A program made the translations under genes and the position numbers. 64,000 bases of DNA from Cylicocyclus nassatus. Taxonomy: Eukaryota; Nematoda; Chromadorea; Rhabditida; Strongylidae. Shown one piece after another: positions 24,673 to 33,709 of the stretch (the first letter of the stretch is position 1; every line of letters starts with the position of its first letter). Below the pieces are notes generated by a model. It was given only the letters and a program-made list of their open reading frames with translations, was not told where the DNA came from and did not search any database. Location of the stretch: assembly GCA_958299035.1 (NCBI GenBank), contig CATQJL010000223.1:4892359-4956358 (forward strand), in the 5' to 3' direction.

Positions 24673-25024
24673 TAAGAGCGAGGTGGAGCAAGTTAATAGT
24701 AAAAATTGTGCTGTGGATTGACATCGTTATCAGCACTAACGGGAACGTGAGCGAACACGTCTATTTAAGGGTGCTTATCGTTGTTATATGTTCATGTTTT
24801 TTTTTTGGTAAAAAATGCGCTTTTGAAACTCAAAAAAACTATGGGAGATTGGTGAACTTCCACACCTTCCCACAAAAACCCGCCCATTTCTGGAATCTAT
24901 ACTCTGTAAACCTAGTGCTGAAGAAGGTCACTTTCGTGAAAACGCTCTAGACTCACCTCACCTAATTTGTAGAGAATGGTTGGTTTCAATGAATCAAAAA
25001 CTTTGAGACATTCGGAAGAATAAC

Positions 25025-25232
25025 ATGTTATTAAAATATCCCTCAGTGTTTTGGAAAGGTTGGCAGTCTGAAGAGGAAACGGCAGGCAGAATATACAAAA
25101 TAGCAGATGAGTCGCATGTGTTCCAGTTCCACAGCGAGGCAGAAGGAGAATTTTACGCCGACGAAAACGTTGTCGACATTGATACAGAGTTGACAATTGA
25201 GCGAAACTCTCTGATTTCCTACATAAGGAATC
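25025..25232 (+). pseudogene. hAT-element coding segment, 5' of the provirus insertion
   Basis: An open frame of about 69 codons from ATG 25025 reaches the provirus boundary. If the provirus and one copy of its 5-bp duplication are ignored, the frame runs on without a stop for a further 46 codons on the far side (35830 onward). The composition is acidic and protein-like. I do not recognise a domain. Given its place inside the hAT element it is probably part of the hAT gene or a captured exon. Confidence 0.4.
25228..25232. repeat. Target-site duplication of the BEL/Pao provirus (5' copy)
   Basis: GAATC here is repeated at 35825-35829 directly after the 3' LTR. A five-base duplication is usual for BEL/Pao elements. 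Confidence 0.9.
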
Positions 25233-25570
25233 TATCGCGGAGCGATCGCAAATATGTAAGCGACGCCTGGGAACGGCCGGCATGAGATGCTGCCTGACCG
25301 CTATCATGCCGCGATCTAACAACAAGCGAGAAACGGTACTAAAAGGGCATGATGAAGCCGAGGGAACATTCTTGCAACATTCTTTCTTGCCTCGGTACGC
25401 TGCTCGACGCCGGCTCACGCTTCACCGCCTTCCACGCGTCTTGGGATAGCTGGTATCCTTGATCATTGTTTTATCTGGTTACTGTATTGCAGTTATTTTA
25501 TCTGTCTAAATTGTAGTTTCCGATATCCGATAAACGAATACGCTAATCTGTGTGTCAATCAGCCAATATA
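25233..25570 (+). repeat. 5' long terminal repeat
   Basis: Starts TATCGCGGAGCGATCGC and ends AATCAGCCAATATA. It matches 35487-35824 at 337 of 338 positions. The ends are TAT...ATA rather than the canonical TG...CA. The transcription start should lie within it, but I cannot mark a TATA box with confidence. Confidence 0.95.
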
Positions 25571-25582
25571 TGGTGCATCGGC
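25571..25582 (+). promoter_or_regulatory. Primer-binding site, tRNA-Gly type
   Basis: TGGTGCATCGGC follows the LTR directly. It is complementary to a tRNA 3' end CCGATGCACCA, which fits nematode tRNA-Gly genes that start GCATCGG. Complementarity stops after 12 bases. Confidence 0.75.
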
Positions 25583-25590
25583 TAAAACGG

Positions 25591-25602
25591 AAACAGGTAA
25601 GA
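25591..25602 (+). promoter_or_regulatory. Consensus splice donor in the provirus leader
   Basis: AAACAG followed by GTAAGA (GT at 25597) is a near-ideal donor, 26 bp after the 5' LTR. Together with the acceptor at 33706 it could generate a subgenomic mRNA for the downstream ORF. This is inferred from the sites only. Confidence 0.5.
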
Positions 25603-25809
25603 TTCAATTGCTAAGCTTTGCATGCAATTCCGCCTTGCTTATTGCACCGTAGTACTTGAAATCATTACAACCGCGTTTTTGGCCTAACTATTCATACGCG
25701 GTCCTGAACTCTCAATTCACTCGGTGATTAGCGAGCATTCAATTTGTACGCTGAATCATCCTTTATTGTACAAGTATCATTTTTTACGCCAATTACGCCT
25801 TTCTGAAAA

Positions 25810-28800
25810 ATGGCTGGGCCCTTTGCATTAAAATCTCAGAAAGCGCTTTTAACTCGCTTCTGCAATAACTTGAACAATGTGATATCGCGCTATGAGGGGG
25901 ATGTTTCCTTGCAAGAAGATTCCTTTGAACGCTTATCACTTATTGTATGTGAATTGAAAGGGACTTCCAAATTAGTCTTAGAGCATCTTGGTAAATTCGC
26001 GAACATGGTAGACGCGCTAGCTGACTCATTGACCGAGGAACAAGAAGCGCAAGCGTTTGAGTACATGGAAAAAACACAGACTGCCATTGATCGCGCCGAA
26101 ATGCTTATAATACAACTTGACGCACGAAATGCAACAACAAGTGAGCGCGGGCAGTTAGCGCACTTCGCGGAACAACGGCAACAATCAGGGAATGGGGGGC
26201 AGTTGGAAATGGCAAAAGCAACGCTCCCTGCTATTCCCATCCCCACTTTTAACGGGAAAGTGTGGGAATTCAGTAATTTTTGGACCCTGTTTGAAGCGAG
26301 CGTTCATACTCAACCGCTTTCAAAGCTCCAAAAATTCAACTACTTAGTAAACGCATTACGCGGAGAGCCACGCGATCTGATAAGGCGCTTTGCGGTTACG
26401 GACGAAAACTACGATAACGCGGTGGAACTACTGCGCAAAAAGTACGGTAATGAGTCACAACTTATCGCGATACTACAGACGCGACTCGAACATACGAGGG
26501 CCGAACAAGGGACGATAATAGCGCAAAGAAAACTGTTGGAAACCCTACATCCCATCGTAACGCAGCTAGAAAAGCTAGGGGTTTGCTTAGATGGTTCTTT
26601 TCTCGCACAAAAAGTGCTATCGAAGTTTACGGCGAAACTTCAACGCAAAGTTCTGGAACGTCAAATGTCTCGGGAAAGAGGAGAACAAGACTGGAAACTC
26701 CAGAACATCATCGCGGACTTGGACTCACTGATAAGCATGGAGGAGCGAGTCAATGACATGGTTAGCAGGAATACCAGTCACGTCACCGTCAGGGAGGACG
26801 AAGCTCAGCAGCGTCGAAACGCCATACGCGGATCATCAAAACCCACATCCTGCATATTCTGTGGTACCATAGGTCACAATTCGGTCAACTGCAGGGTTTA
26901 CGACACGATGGAAATACGTCGTAAACTAATGCAAGAAAGACAGTTATGTCTAAACTGTGGAGGAAAGGACCACTACGCCAGAGACTGCACCGTTGAAGGA
27001 TGTAGGAATTGCCCAGGAAAAAGGCATCATTACACAATTTGCCCAAGACGCTTTTCGAAAGCAATTGGCAACAAGGATCTAGAACGAAGACAAGCCTCGC
27101 AGCAGCAATCCCGCACGCCACCGGTTAGGAAGACTGAAAGTACTAAACAACAACGAGGCAAACAAAAACGGGCACACCCAGTTAGCACCGAGATTCCAGA
27201 AGAGAACCACGAGGAACTGAGAGAAACGCAAGAACCTAGGACCATTCTTCACGCCGAGGAAAAGGGAACGCTCGGAAGAGATGGGTCAGTACTACTTCTC
27301 ACAGGCTCAGCAAGAATCTACAACACTGCTGGCAAGGAATGGACTGACGTCGAGATACTTTTCGACACGGGGGCAGATCAGTCCTTCATCAGTGCAAGCT
27401 TGGCAAACAAGCTCAACCTGGAAAGCTTAGGGACAGAAAGCTTCCAGATGTTTACATTCGGTTCACATGAAGCAAAGCCAACAGTGTGTGAGATGACGCA
27501 GCTCGAGCTCTGGGATAAGGAAGGTAAAAATCATAATGTGCGGTTATACACTATACCTATACTCACGGAGAAAGGAAAAAAAGTGACACTAAGCGGCGAA
27601 GACTTGAAGTTCTTGGAAACGCATCAAATACCTCTCTCGACAACTAACCAAGTAAGGGAATCCAACCCACAGATTTTGCTTGGTTGCGACCAGCTCTGGG
27701 ACTTCTTGGAAAATGTGTCGCCGAGGTTCACGCTTCCATCAGGTCTATTGCTCATCCCTTCCAAATTGGGCTACCTAATCACAGGGAAGCAACAAATGCC
27801 CGAGACTGCTGCGAAGAAAGGACGAAAAGCTTGTTCAACTTCTCTTTCTACGGTACGAGTATTCACCAACCTCAGTGAAAGCCTCGACGAAGATAAAGAA
27901 CGCTGGGACAAATATTGGACCATAGACTCCTCGGGAATTTGCGAGTTCACAGGAACAAAGAACGAAGAAAAGATTGCCACGCAAGAAAAAGTGGAAAACT
28001 TTTTCAATTCAACAATCGAGAAGCGCACCGACGGATACTATGTGCGCCTACCATTCAAAGAATCACATCCGCCGTTACCCACCAACAAAGCTATAGCATT
28101 GAAACGCTTGGGTCGCATATTAGAAACCCTGAAAACAGACACAATCGTGCTTCAAAATTACGCTGACATCATTGAAGAACAAAAACGGAAGGGCATTATT
28201 GAAGTGGTCCCAGACAACCAACTTCAGCAAGGAAACCATTTACACTATATCCCTCACCAGCCCGTGATAACGCCGCATAAGGAAACGACTAAGTTGCGCA
28301 TCGTATTCGACGCTTCCTCACACTTCAAAAACAGTCCTTCCTTGAACGACGTACTCCACCAAGGGCCAAGTATACTCCCAGAGTTATATGGCATGCTGAT
28401 ACGCTTTCGCGCAGCAAAATATGTAGCGACAGCTGACGTAGAAAAGGCATTTTTGCAAGTCCATCTCAATGAGATCGACAGAGACGCTACGAGATTTTTG
28501 TGGGTTCGCGACATTAACCTCCCTCCGGAAGGAGATAATATCGTCACTTATCGCTTTACGAGGGTAACGTTTGGCCTAAATGTTTCTCCGTATTTACTAG
28601 CGGGAACAATACGCTACCACATGGAGCAGCAAAACACAGACGAGGCCCTCGCAGGCGACATACGTGATAATCTTTATGTGGATAATCTAATCCTTCCGGC
28701 GGATACAGAAGACGAACTTCAACAAAAAGCCCAGGCTTCAAGACGATTCTTTGAAGATATGGGAATGAACTTACGCGAATATCTCTCGAATACCCATATC

Positions 28801-31800
28801 CTAGAAAAGGTCTTGAGTAAGGAAATTTGCGCAACGAAGCGTATCCAAAAGGTACTGGGTGTCACATGGAACGCGGATGAGGACAACTTGGTCATCAACT
28901 GTGCGATACCGCCCTCAAATTCTGTAACGAAACGCAGCATCGCACGCCAAATAGCATCAGTGTATGATCCACTGGGATGGTTAGTCCCACTGATGACGAA
29001 ATTGAAAGTATTCCAGCAAAATCTCTGGAAATTACCGCGAGAGTGGGATGACCCCATTGGTACAAACCTACGCGAGGAATGGGTTCAGCTCAAGACGAGC
29101 GTAGATGGTTACGAAAACTCGATTCCCAGAAGACTGACGCTAGGTACGGAACCTTATCATCTCGCAGTATTTGCGGATGCAAGCGAGATGGCCATGGCAG
29201 TATGCGCCTACTTGTTCAATGAGCAGTTCTCTTCACTCGTCATGGCCAAATCAAAACTTCCTTCCATAAATGGTCATACAACGATGCCCAAAATGGAGCT
29301 AAACGCGTTAACGATAGCTGTGCGACTGGCAAATTCAGTCTCTAAAGCAATACGAGAAAGAAGTAAGGAATTTTCGCGAACTATCATCATTCTTTCGGAT
29401 TCACAGATCGCATTGAATTGGCTTATGACCAACCCTCATCAGGACAAAGCAGGGGTACTTGTTAGGAACAGAACTAACGAAATTCGCGACATTGTCTCGG
29501 AACTAGAGAAGCAAGAAAGCCACGTACAATTCAAATACGTGAAAACGGAAGAAAATCCCGCGGATTTAGGCACTCGAGGAACAAATTCGGAGGGCATGGT
29601 TACCGACATGTGGTGGCATGGGCCACATTTCTTGCGCAAAGCTCTGACTGAATGGACGAACCCAAATTACACGCTGTATAAAGAAGAAAATCGAGTTAAA
29701 GCAGCAGCACTAGTATTGCGAAAAGGACCCATCGCAAACACATCAAGTCAACATCCTTGGGATCTCTCCAGATTTTCAACACTGAAAAAAGCAATACGCA
29801 CTGTGGCAATAGTATTGATTTTCATCAAAAAGTTACTACATAAACGTCCACTGGAAGAGCGAGGGGAATACCTCCCAGAGTTACAGGATATACAAGATTT
29901 ACCCATTCCCGCGACGGCTCAATCCAAACGAGCAGCGCGAAGGGCGATCATACGCTACCACCAGGAAATTTATCTCTCAAAGGAATACAGAAAATCAATG
30001 GAAAATACGCTGCACCTATTCCAAGATCGCCTACACATATGGCGTTCAAAAGGAAGATTGGAGATGTCATCCTTAGAAGAAGACGCGAAAAATCCGATAA
30101 TCATAGCGCCAAAGACGGCACTGGCAAATCTGATCATTCGCGAAGCCCACGGAAATTATCACAGTGGTGTAGAACACACGATGGCCAACGTCAGAGCGCA
30201 GTATTGGATCCCGCAGTTACGTCAACAAGTGAGACACTTGATCCATGACTGCGTTAACTGTAGGAGATTCAACGCACTGCCATATCACTATCCGGACTCT
30301 ACGAATTTACCAGAAAGAAGAGTTCAAAGAGGACGGCCTTTTCAACACATTGGACTCGACTTCTTTGACCTCCCCTCGGTAGATGAAAACAAAAGCTCCA
30401 AAATCTATGGATGCATCTTTACTTGCGCAGTTACACGCTTAATCCACTTGGAGTTGGTAGCCAGTATGAGCACCGAAGATTTCCTGAACGCGTTAAGACG
30501 ATTTATAGCGCGCAGGGGCATTCCGGAATCGATCACTTGTGATAACGCTCCAACTTTTCTCTTGAGTGAGCAGATCCTTAAAGACGCTATAACTCGAGAG
30601 ATTACCGATCTTGAAATTGATTGGCACCACATCACGCCTTATGCCCCATGGCAAGGCGCGTTTTATGAACGTCTTATAAAGTCAATCAAACAGTCGCTGT
30701 ACAAGGCCACAAGAGAGGTGATCATACGTTCCTACGACCAAATGGTGACGATAATGGCGGAAATAGAAGCTTGTCTGAACTCACGTCCGCTAACATATCA
30801 GGAGGTCAAGCCGGACACGCTTGGAATGATCCGCCCAATCGACTTCTTGCAGAAGGACTGGGTTATAACCCTTCCACTATGCGTAAATCCGTTAACGGAC
30901 GATGATCCGGATTACTTACCACCCGCCGAGTTAAAAACTTTACAAACACGGAAGCAAGTAGAAGAAGCGCTCACGTCGTCGTGTAAATTGCTGGAACGCT
31001 TTTGGAAGATATGGCAGCAACATTATCTGACCAGCCTACGTGAGAAACAACTGAAGAACATTGTAAAGCGGAGGCAAGGAACAGAGGTGCCTGCGGTTGG
31101 TTCGGTAGTGTTGGTGAGTGACCCGGTGCTCCCTAGAAACTCGTGGAAGCTAGCGCGAATTACGGAAATTCACCAGGGAGTAGAGGGAAAGATTCGCGAA
31201 GTTGAACTTACCACGAACAAGCGAAAAATTCGACGCCCAGTCAACCTTCTCGTCCCGCTAGAAATTGAGGAAGAGGACAAACCAACAACGCAGAGAGCAC
31301 CAGTTGAAACAGTAAGTGACCAGAAGGAAAAGGTGTCTCAGCGTTATGACCTTCGGCCACGCAAGCAACAACAGTACGCTGAGAATACTCTGACCAACCA
31401 GAGATTGAATTTGATTAAGAATTCACGCACAAAATGGTTCCTCTTCTATGTCATGATCTTGACCATACTCTCACCCACAACGCAGGAACGTTCGCATTCC
31501 ATCATGTTCAGTTGTACGCCCAATGGAGTATTTCTTCATGCGGTTATAAACGAGTCATTCCAAATTTGCGCGGACAACTATTGCAAAACACAAAATCAAG
31601 GAGCTCAGTCGCAAGTGATACGCTTTCCGGCAGAAATAACACTCCATGACCACGTGGTTATGTTGAAGTGGAAAAACGGAAAACATACAGAGACGATAAG
31701 TACTATCTGTAAAGGGCTTGATTTTTGTGACAATGTAGACTGCTGGTTCTGCTCTACGATCTTACTAAACCCTGAGTGCTGGCCACAAGGGGCGATCATC

Positions 31801-33648
31801 ATCTCAGCAGTCCTGCTCTACATGCTCATTGCGATAGTATATGCGCTCTTATACGTTCCAGTCACCGTTGGGAAACCATTAAGACTCATCCTAAGAGGCT
31901 TACATTGGCTCCTAATGGGTGGAGTCAAAGCGGTCGCTTACTCCTGTCTATGGGGGATCCACAAGCTATTCTCGAAAAGAAGGAGAACGAGAAGTGCACG
32001 AATGACAACTGCGCTAGCTATCCTACTGAACCTTATTTTCGCTACCAAAATGGTATCGCCAACATGTCAACGCATGAATATTTTCGACCACAAGCGGACC
32101 ATCTGCACACTAACCAATGGAGTGAGAGAATGTACGGTAACGCTTTCAGAAGTGCTAAAGATAAACGCGCTAAAAAGAGAAGCGTGCCTTAATCTTGTCA
32201 GCAACACATCTCTGGTCACCAGTATCAAAATTCGATGGCAAGGCATCAAACTTGACTGTGATCGACAAACACTGCTCTTCACGCGAGCCGTCAGATTGAA
32301 CGTGATAGATAGCAAGCGCTGTGCGCACATGGGATCTTGTTCAAGGAACAAATGCGCGGATATAAGCAGCTTCAGCCTTATACCCGAGCTAGAACCAGGA
32401 AACGCATTCCCAGGAAGAACTGAATGTATAGAATCCTGTGGGGGATGGGGCTGCGATTGCTTCTACCCAAGCGCCGGGTGCCTTTTCTACAGAGTTTATG
32501 CAGTTCCAGAGTCAACAAAGGCCTACGAACTTTTCCGCTGCATGAGATGGCGAGAAGAAGCGAAGTTGGAAGTCACGCTAGAACGGGAGGACAGGGAAAC
32601 AAGGTTTCAACGCTTTATTATACCATTGACTCCTAATGTTCCTGTCGAATTACCCTCCCTTCGAATAGTGATGACCTCCTTGGCACTACCTCCCATGTCA
32701 CTACTCAATGATCGATTCATCACCGACGGTGAAAATATCGCGATTTGGAGAGAACAGGAAGATCTACACTTACAGTGTGACTCTGAGGAAGCCGCTAGAA
32801 ATCTAAACTGTACACTGCGCGACGATTGCCGTTGCGAGGCCGCTGAGAGTAGAGTCAAGTGTCAGTGCTCTTCCTCAGATCTGAGAAAGGTCTTTCAAGA
32901 TGTAGAGACAAGCCTGCCAATCAAAACCCCGATTTGGCAACTAGAAAATGATCGCGGAGTACTCGTAGCGCGAATTCCGCAGATGGCAATGGCGGAATTT
33001 ATCGTAGACTTCAAGGAAAAGATCAACGATGTCGTTCTCGAAGTGCATAATGACGTCTGTACCGTGGAAAACAGCATTTTACAAGGCTGCTACAACTGCG
33101 CGCAAGGAGCAAAAGCCGTCATCACTTGTTATGCGAAAACGCAAAGATTAGCAGAGATATATTGCGCCCAAGATGCTTTTGCGGTTCCATGTGGTCCAAA
33201 AAAACCTCACTCTACCCTGGTGTTCGCGCTGAATGCCGCAAGGCAAGAAATGAACTGTTCGGTCAAATGTGGAACAATTTCAAAGGATTTCACATTAGTT
33301 GGAACACTCAAATATGTAAGCTCGTTACGCGGCCCATTTCTAGCAACCATCCAAGGAAACAGCACGCTGTATAACGAATTCCAGTGGCCTGATCTAGAGC
33401 ACATATTCAAAACCATGATAGACTGGTATAAGTCAATACTAGTGGCAGTACTAGGGGTTGTAATAGCGCTGTTGATCACCTATTTGACCATTCAATCCCT
33501 CGGTTTGCGCATGATATTTCTGCTTGTAAAGTTAATTCGCATGATTCTCTGTTGTCCCGTACGCGGACTGAACGCACTCATTCAATTTTTTCTTGGTAAA
33601 AAACAACACAATTTCGATTCGCTTGCACTGCACCAAAAAACCGTCTGA
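25810..33648 (+). CDS. Gag-Pol-Env-like polyprotein of the BEL/Pao provirus (2612 aa)
   Basis: One uninterrupted frame. Residues 1 to about 345 are Gag-like, helical. Zinc knuckles follow at about 348-412 (first C348, second cluster from C380). The protease core FDTGAD is at 518-523. Reverse transcriptase has its catalytic YVDN box at 956-959. RNase H acids are D1123, E1163 and D1197. Integrase has an HHCC zinc region, then D1517, D1578 and E1620. From about residue 1870 the frame continues without a stop into an env-like part: hydrophobic segments near 1877 and 1995-2020, a signal-like segment near 2065, a cysteine-rich patch from C2206 resembling the fusion-loop region of phlebovirus Gc glycoproteins, and a C-terminal membrane anchor near 2543-2562 with a short tail. 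Phlebovirus-like env regions are known from Tas and Cer7. No frameshift separates gag, pol and env, so cleavage or splicing must separate the products. Confidence 0.95.
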   Translation: MAGPFALKSQKALLTRFCNNLNNVISRYEGDVSLQEDSFERLSLIVCELKGTSKLVLEHLGKFANMVDALADSLTEEQEAQAFEYMEKTQTAIDRAEMLIIQLDARNATTSERGQLAHFAEQRQQSGNGGQLEMAKATLPAIPIPTFNGKVWEFSNFWTLFEASVHTQPLSKLQKFNYLVNALRGEPRDLIRRFAVTDENYDNAVELLRKKYGNESQLIAILQTRLEHTRAEQGTIIAQRKLLETLHPIVTQLEKLGVCLDGSFLAQKVLSKFTAKLQRKVLERQMSRERGEQDWKLQNIIADLDSLISMEERVNDMVSRNTSHVTVREDEAQQRRNAIRGSSKPTSCIFCGTIGHNSVNCRVYDTMEIRRKLMQERQLCLNCGGKDHYARDCTVEGCRNCPGKRHHYTICPRRFSKAIGNKDLERRQASQQQSRTPPVRKTESTKQQRGKQKRAHPVSTEIPEENHEELRETQEPRTILHAEEKGTLGRDGSVLLLTGSARIYNTAGKEWTDVEILFDTGADQSFISASLANKLNLESLGTESFQMFTFGSHEAKPTVCEMTQLELWDKEGKNHNVRLYTIPILTEKGKKVTLSGEDLKFLETHQIPLSTTNQVRESNPQILLGCDQLWDFLENVSPRFTLPSGLLLIPSKLGYLITGKQQMPETAAKKGRKACSTSLSTVRVFTNLSESLDEDKERWDKYWTIDSSGICEFTGTKNEEKIATQEKVENFFNSTIEKRTDGYYVRLPFKESHPPLPTNKAIALKRLGRILETLKTDTIVLQNYADIIEEQKRKGIIEVVPDNQLQQGNHLHYIPHQPVITPHKETTKLRIVFDASSHFKNSPSLNDVLHQGPSILPELYGMLIRFRAAKYVATADVEKAFLQVHLNEIDRDATRFLWVRDINLPPEGDNIVTYRFTRVTFGLNVSPYLLAGTIRYHMEQQNTDEALAGDIRDNLYVDNLILPADTEDELQQKAQASRRFFEDMGMNLREYLSNTHILEKVLSKEICATKRIQKVLGVTWNADEDNLVINCAIPPSNSVTKRSIARQIASVYDPLGWLVPLMTKLKVFQQNLWKLPREWDDPIGTNLREEWVQLKTSVDGYENSIPRRLTLGTEPYHLAVFADASEMAMAVCAYLFNEQFSSLVMAKSKLPSINGHTTMPKMELNALTIAVRLANSVSKAIRERSKEFSRTIIILSDSQIALNWLMTNPHQDKAGVLVRNRTNEIRDIVSELEKQESHVQFKYVKTEENPADLGTRGTNSEGMVTDMWWHGPHFLRKALTEWTNPNYTLYKEENRVKAAALVLRKGPIANTSSQHPWDLSRFSTLKKAIRTVAIVLIFIKKLLHKRPLEERGEYLPELQDIQDLPIPATAQSKRAARRAIIRYHQEIYLSKEYRKSMENTLHLFQDRLHIWRSKGRLEMSSLEEDAKNPIIIAPKTALANLIIREAHGNYHSGVEHTMANVRAQYWIPQLRQQVRHLIHDCVNCRRFNALPYHYPDSTNLPERRVQRGRPFQHIGLDFFDLPSVDENKSSKIYGCIFTCAVTRLIHLELVASMSTEDFLNALRRFIARRGIPESITCDNAPTFLLSEQILKDAITREITDLEIDWHHITPYAPWQGAFYERLIKSIKQSLYKATREVIIRSYDQMVTIMAEIEACLNSRPLTYQEVKPDTLGMIRPIDFLQKDWVITLPLCVNPLTDDDPDYLPPAELKTLQTRKQVEEALTSSCKLLERFWKIWQQHYLTSLREKQLKNIVKRRQGTEVPAVGSVVLVSDPVLPRNSWKLARITEIHQGVEGKIREVELTTNKRKIRRPVNLLVPLEIEEEDKPTTQRAPVETVSDQKEKVSQRYDLRPRKQQQYAENTLTNQRLNLIKNSRTKWFLFYVMILTILSPTTQERSHSIMFSCTPNGVFLHAVINESFQICADNYCKTQNQGAQSQVIRFPAEITLHDHVVMLKWKNGKHTETISTICKGLDFCDNVDCWFCSTILLNPECWPQGAIIISAVLLYMLIAIVYALLYVPVTVGKPLRLILRGLHWLLMGGVKAVAYSCLWGIHKLFSKRRRTRSARMTTALAILLNLIFATKMVSPTCQRMNIFDHKRTICTLTNGVRECTVTLSEVLKINALKREACLNLVSNTSLVTSIKIRWQGIKLDCDRQTLLFTRAVRLNVIDSKRCAHMGSCSRNKCADISSFSLIPELEPGNAFPGRTECIESCGGWGCDCFYPSAGCLFYRVYAVPESTKAYELFRCMRWREEAKLEVTLEREDRETRFQRFIIPLTPNVPVELPSLRIVMTSLALPPMSLLNDRFITDGENIAIWREQEDLHLQCDSEEAARNLNCTLRDDCRCEAAESRVKCQCSSSDLRKVFQDVETSLPIKTPIWQLENDRGVLVARIPQMAMAEFIVDFKEKINDVVLEVHNDVCTVENSILQGCYNCAQGAKAVITCYAKTQRLAEIYCAQDAFAVPCGPKKPHSTLVFALNAARQEMNCSVKCGTISKDFTLVGTLKYVSSLRGPFLATIQGNSTLYNEFQWPDLEHIFKTMIDWYKSILVAVLGVVIALLITYLTIQSLGLRMIFLLVKLIRMILCCPVRGLNALIQFFLGKKQHNFDSLALHQKTV

Positions 33649-33700
33649 TGTCACTAGAAATATTTATCATCTATACTTTATTATATTTGAACCAGTACCC

Positions 33701-33709
33701 TTTCAGACC
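33701..33709 (+). promoter_or_regulatory. Splice acceptor just before the second provirus ORF
   Basis: CCCTTTCAG followed by ACC and then ATG matches the nematode 3' splice consensus (TTTTCAG). It sits 3 bp before the ORF2 start and could serve cis-splicing from 25596 or SL trans-splicing. Confidence 0.5.

Noticed and set aside
23965..24950. Open frames of 123 and 174 codons with the same peptide on both strands
   Set aside because: They fall in the two arms of a palindromic MITE and are shadows of each other.
25890..33479. Many antisense and alternate frames over the provirus
   Set aside because: They overlap a 2612-codon frame with clear retroviral domains and show no motifs of their own.
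33593..33709. An upstream ATG for the second provirus ORF, overlapping the env end
   Set aside because: The peptide looks non-conserved, while the ATG at 33710 directly follows a splice acceptor and starts a charged coiled coil.
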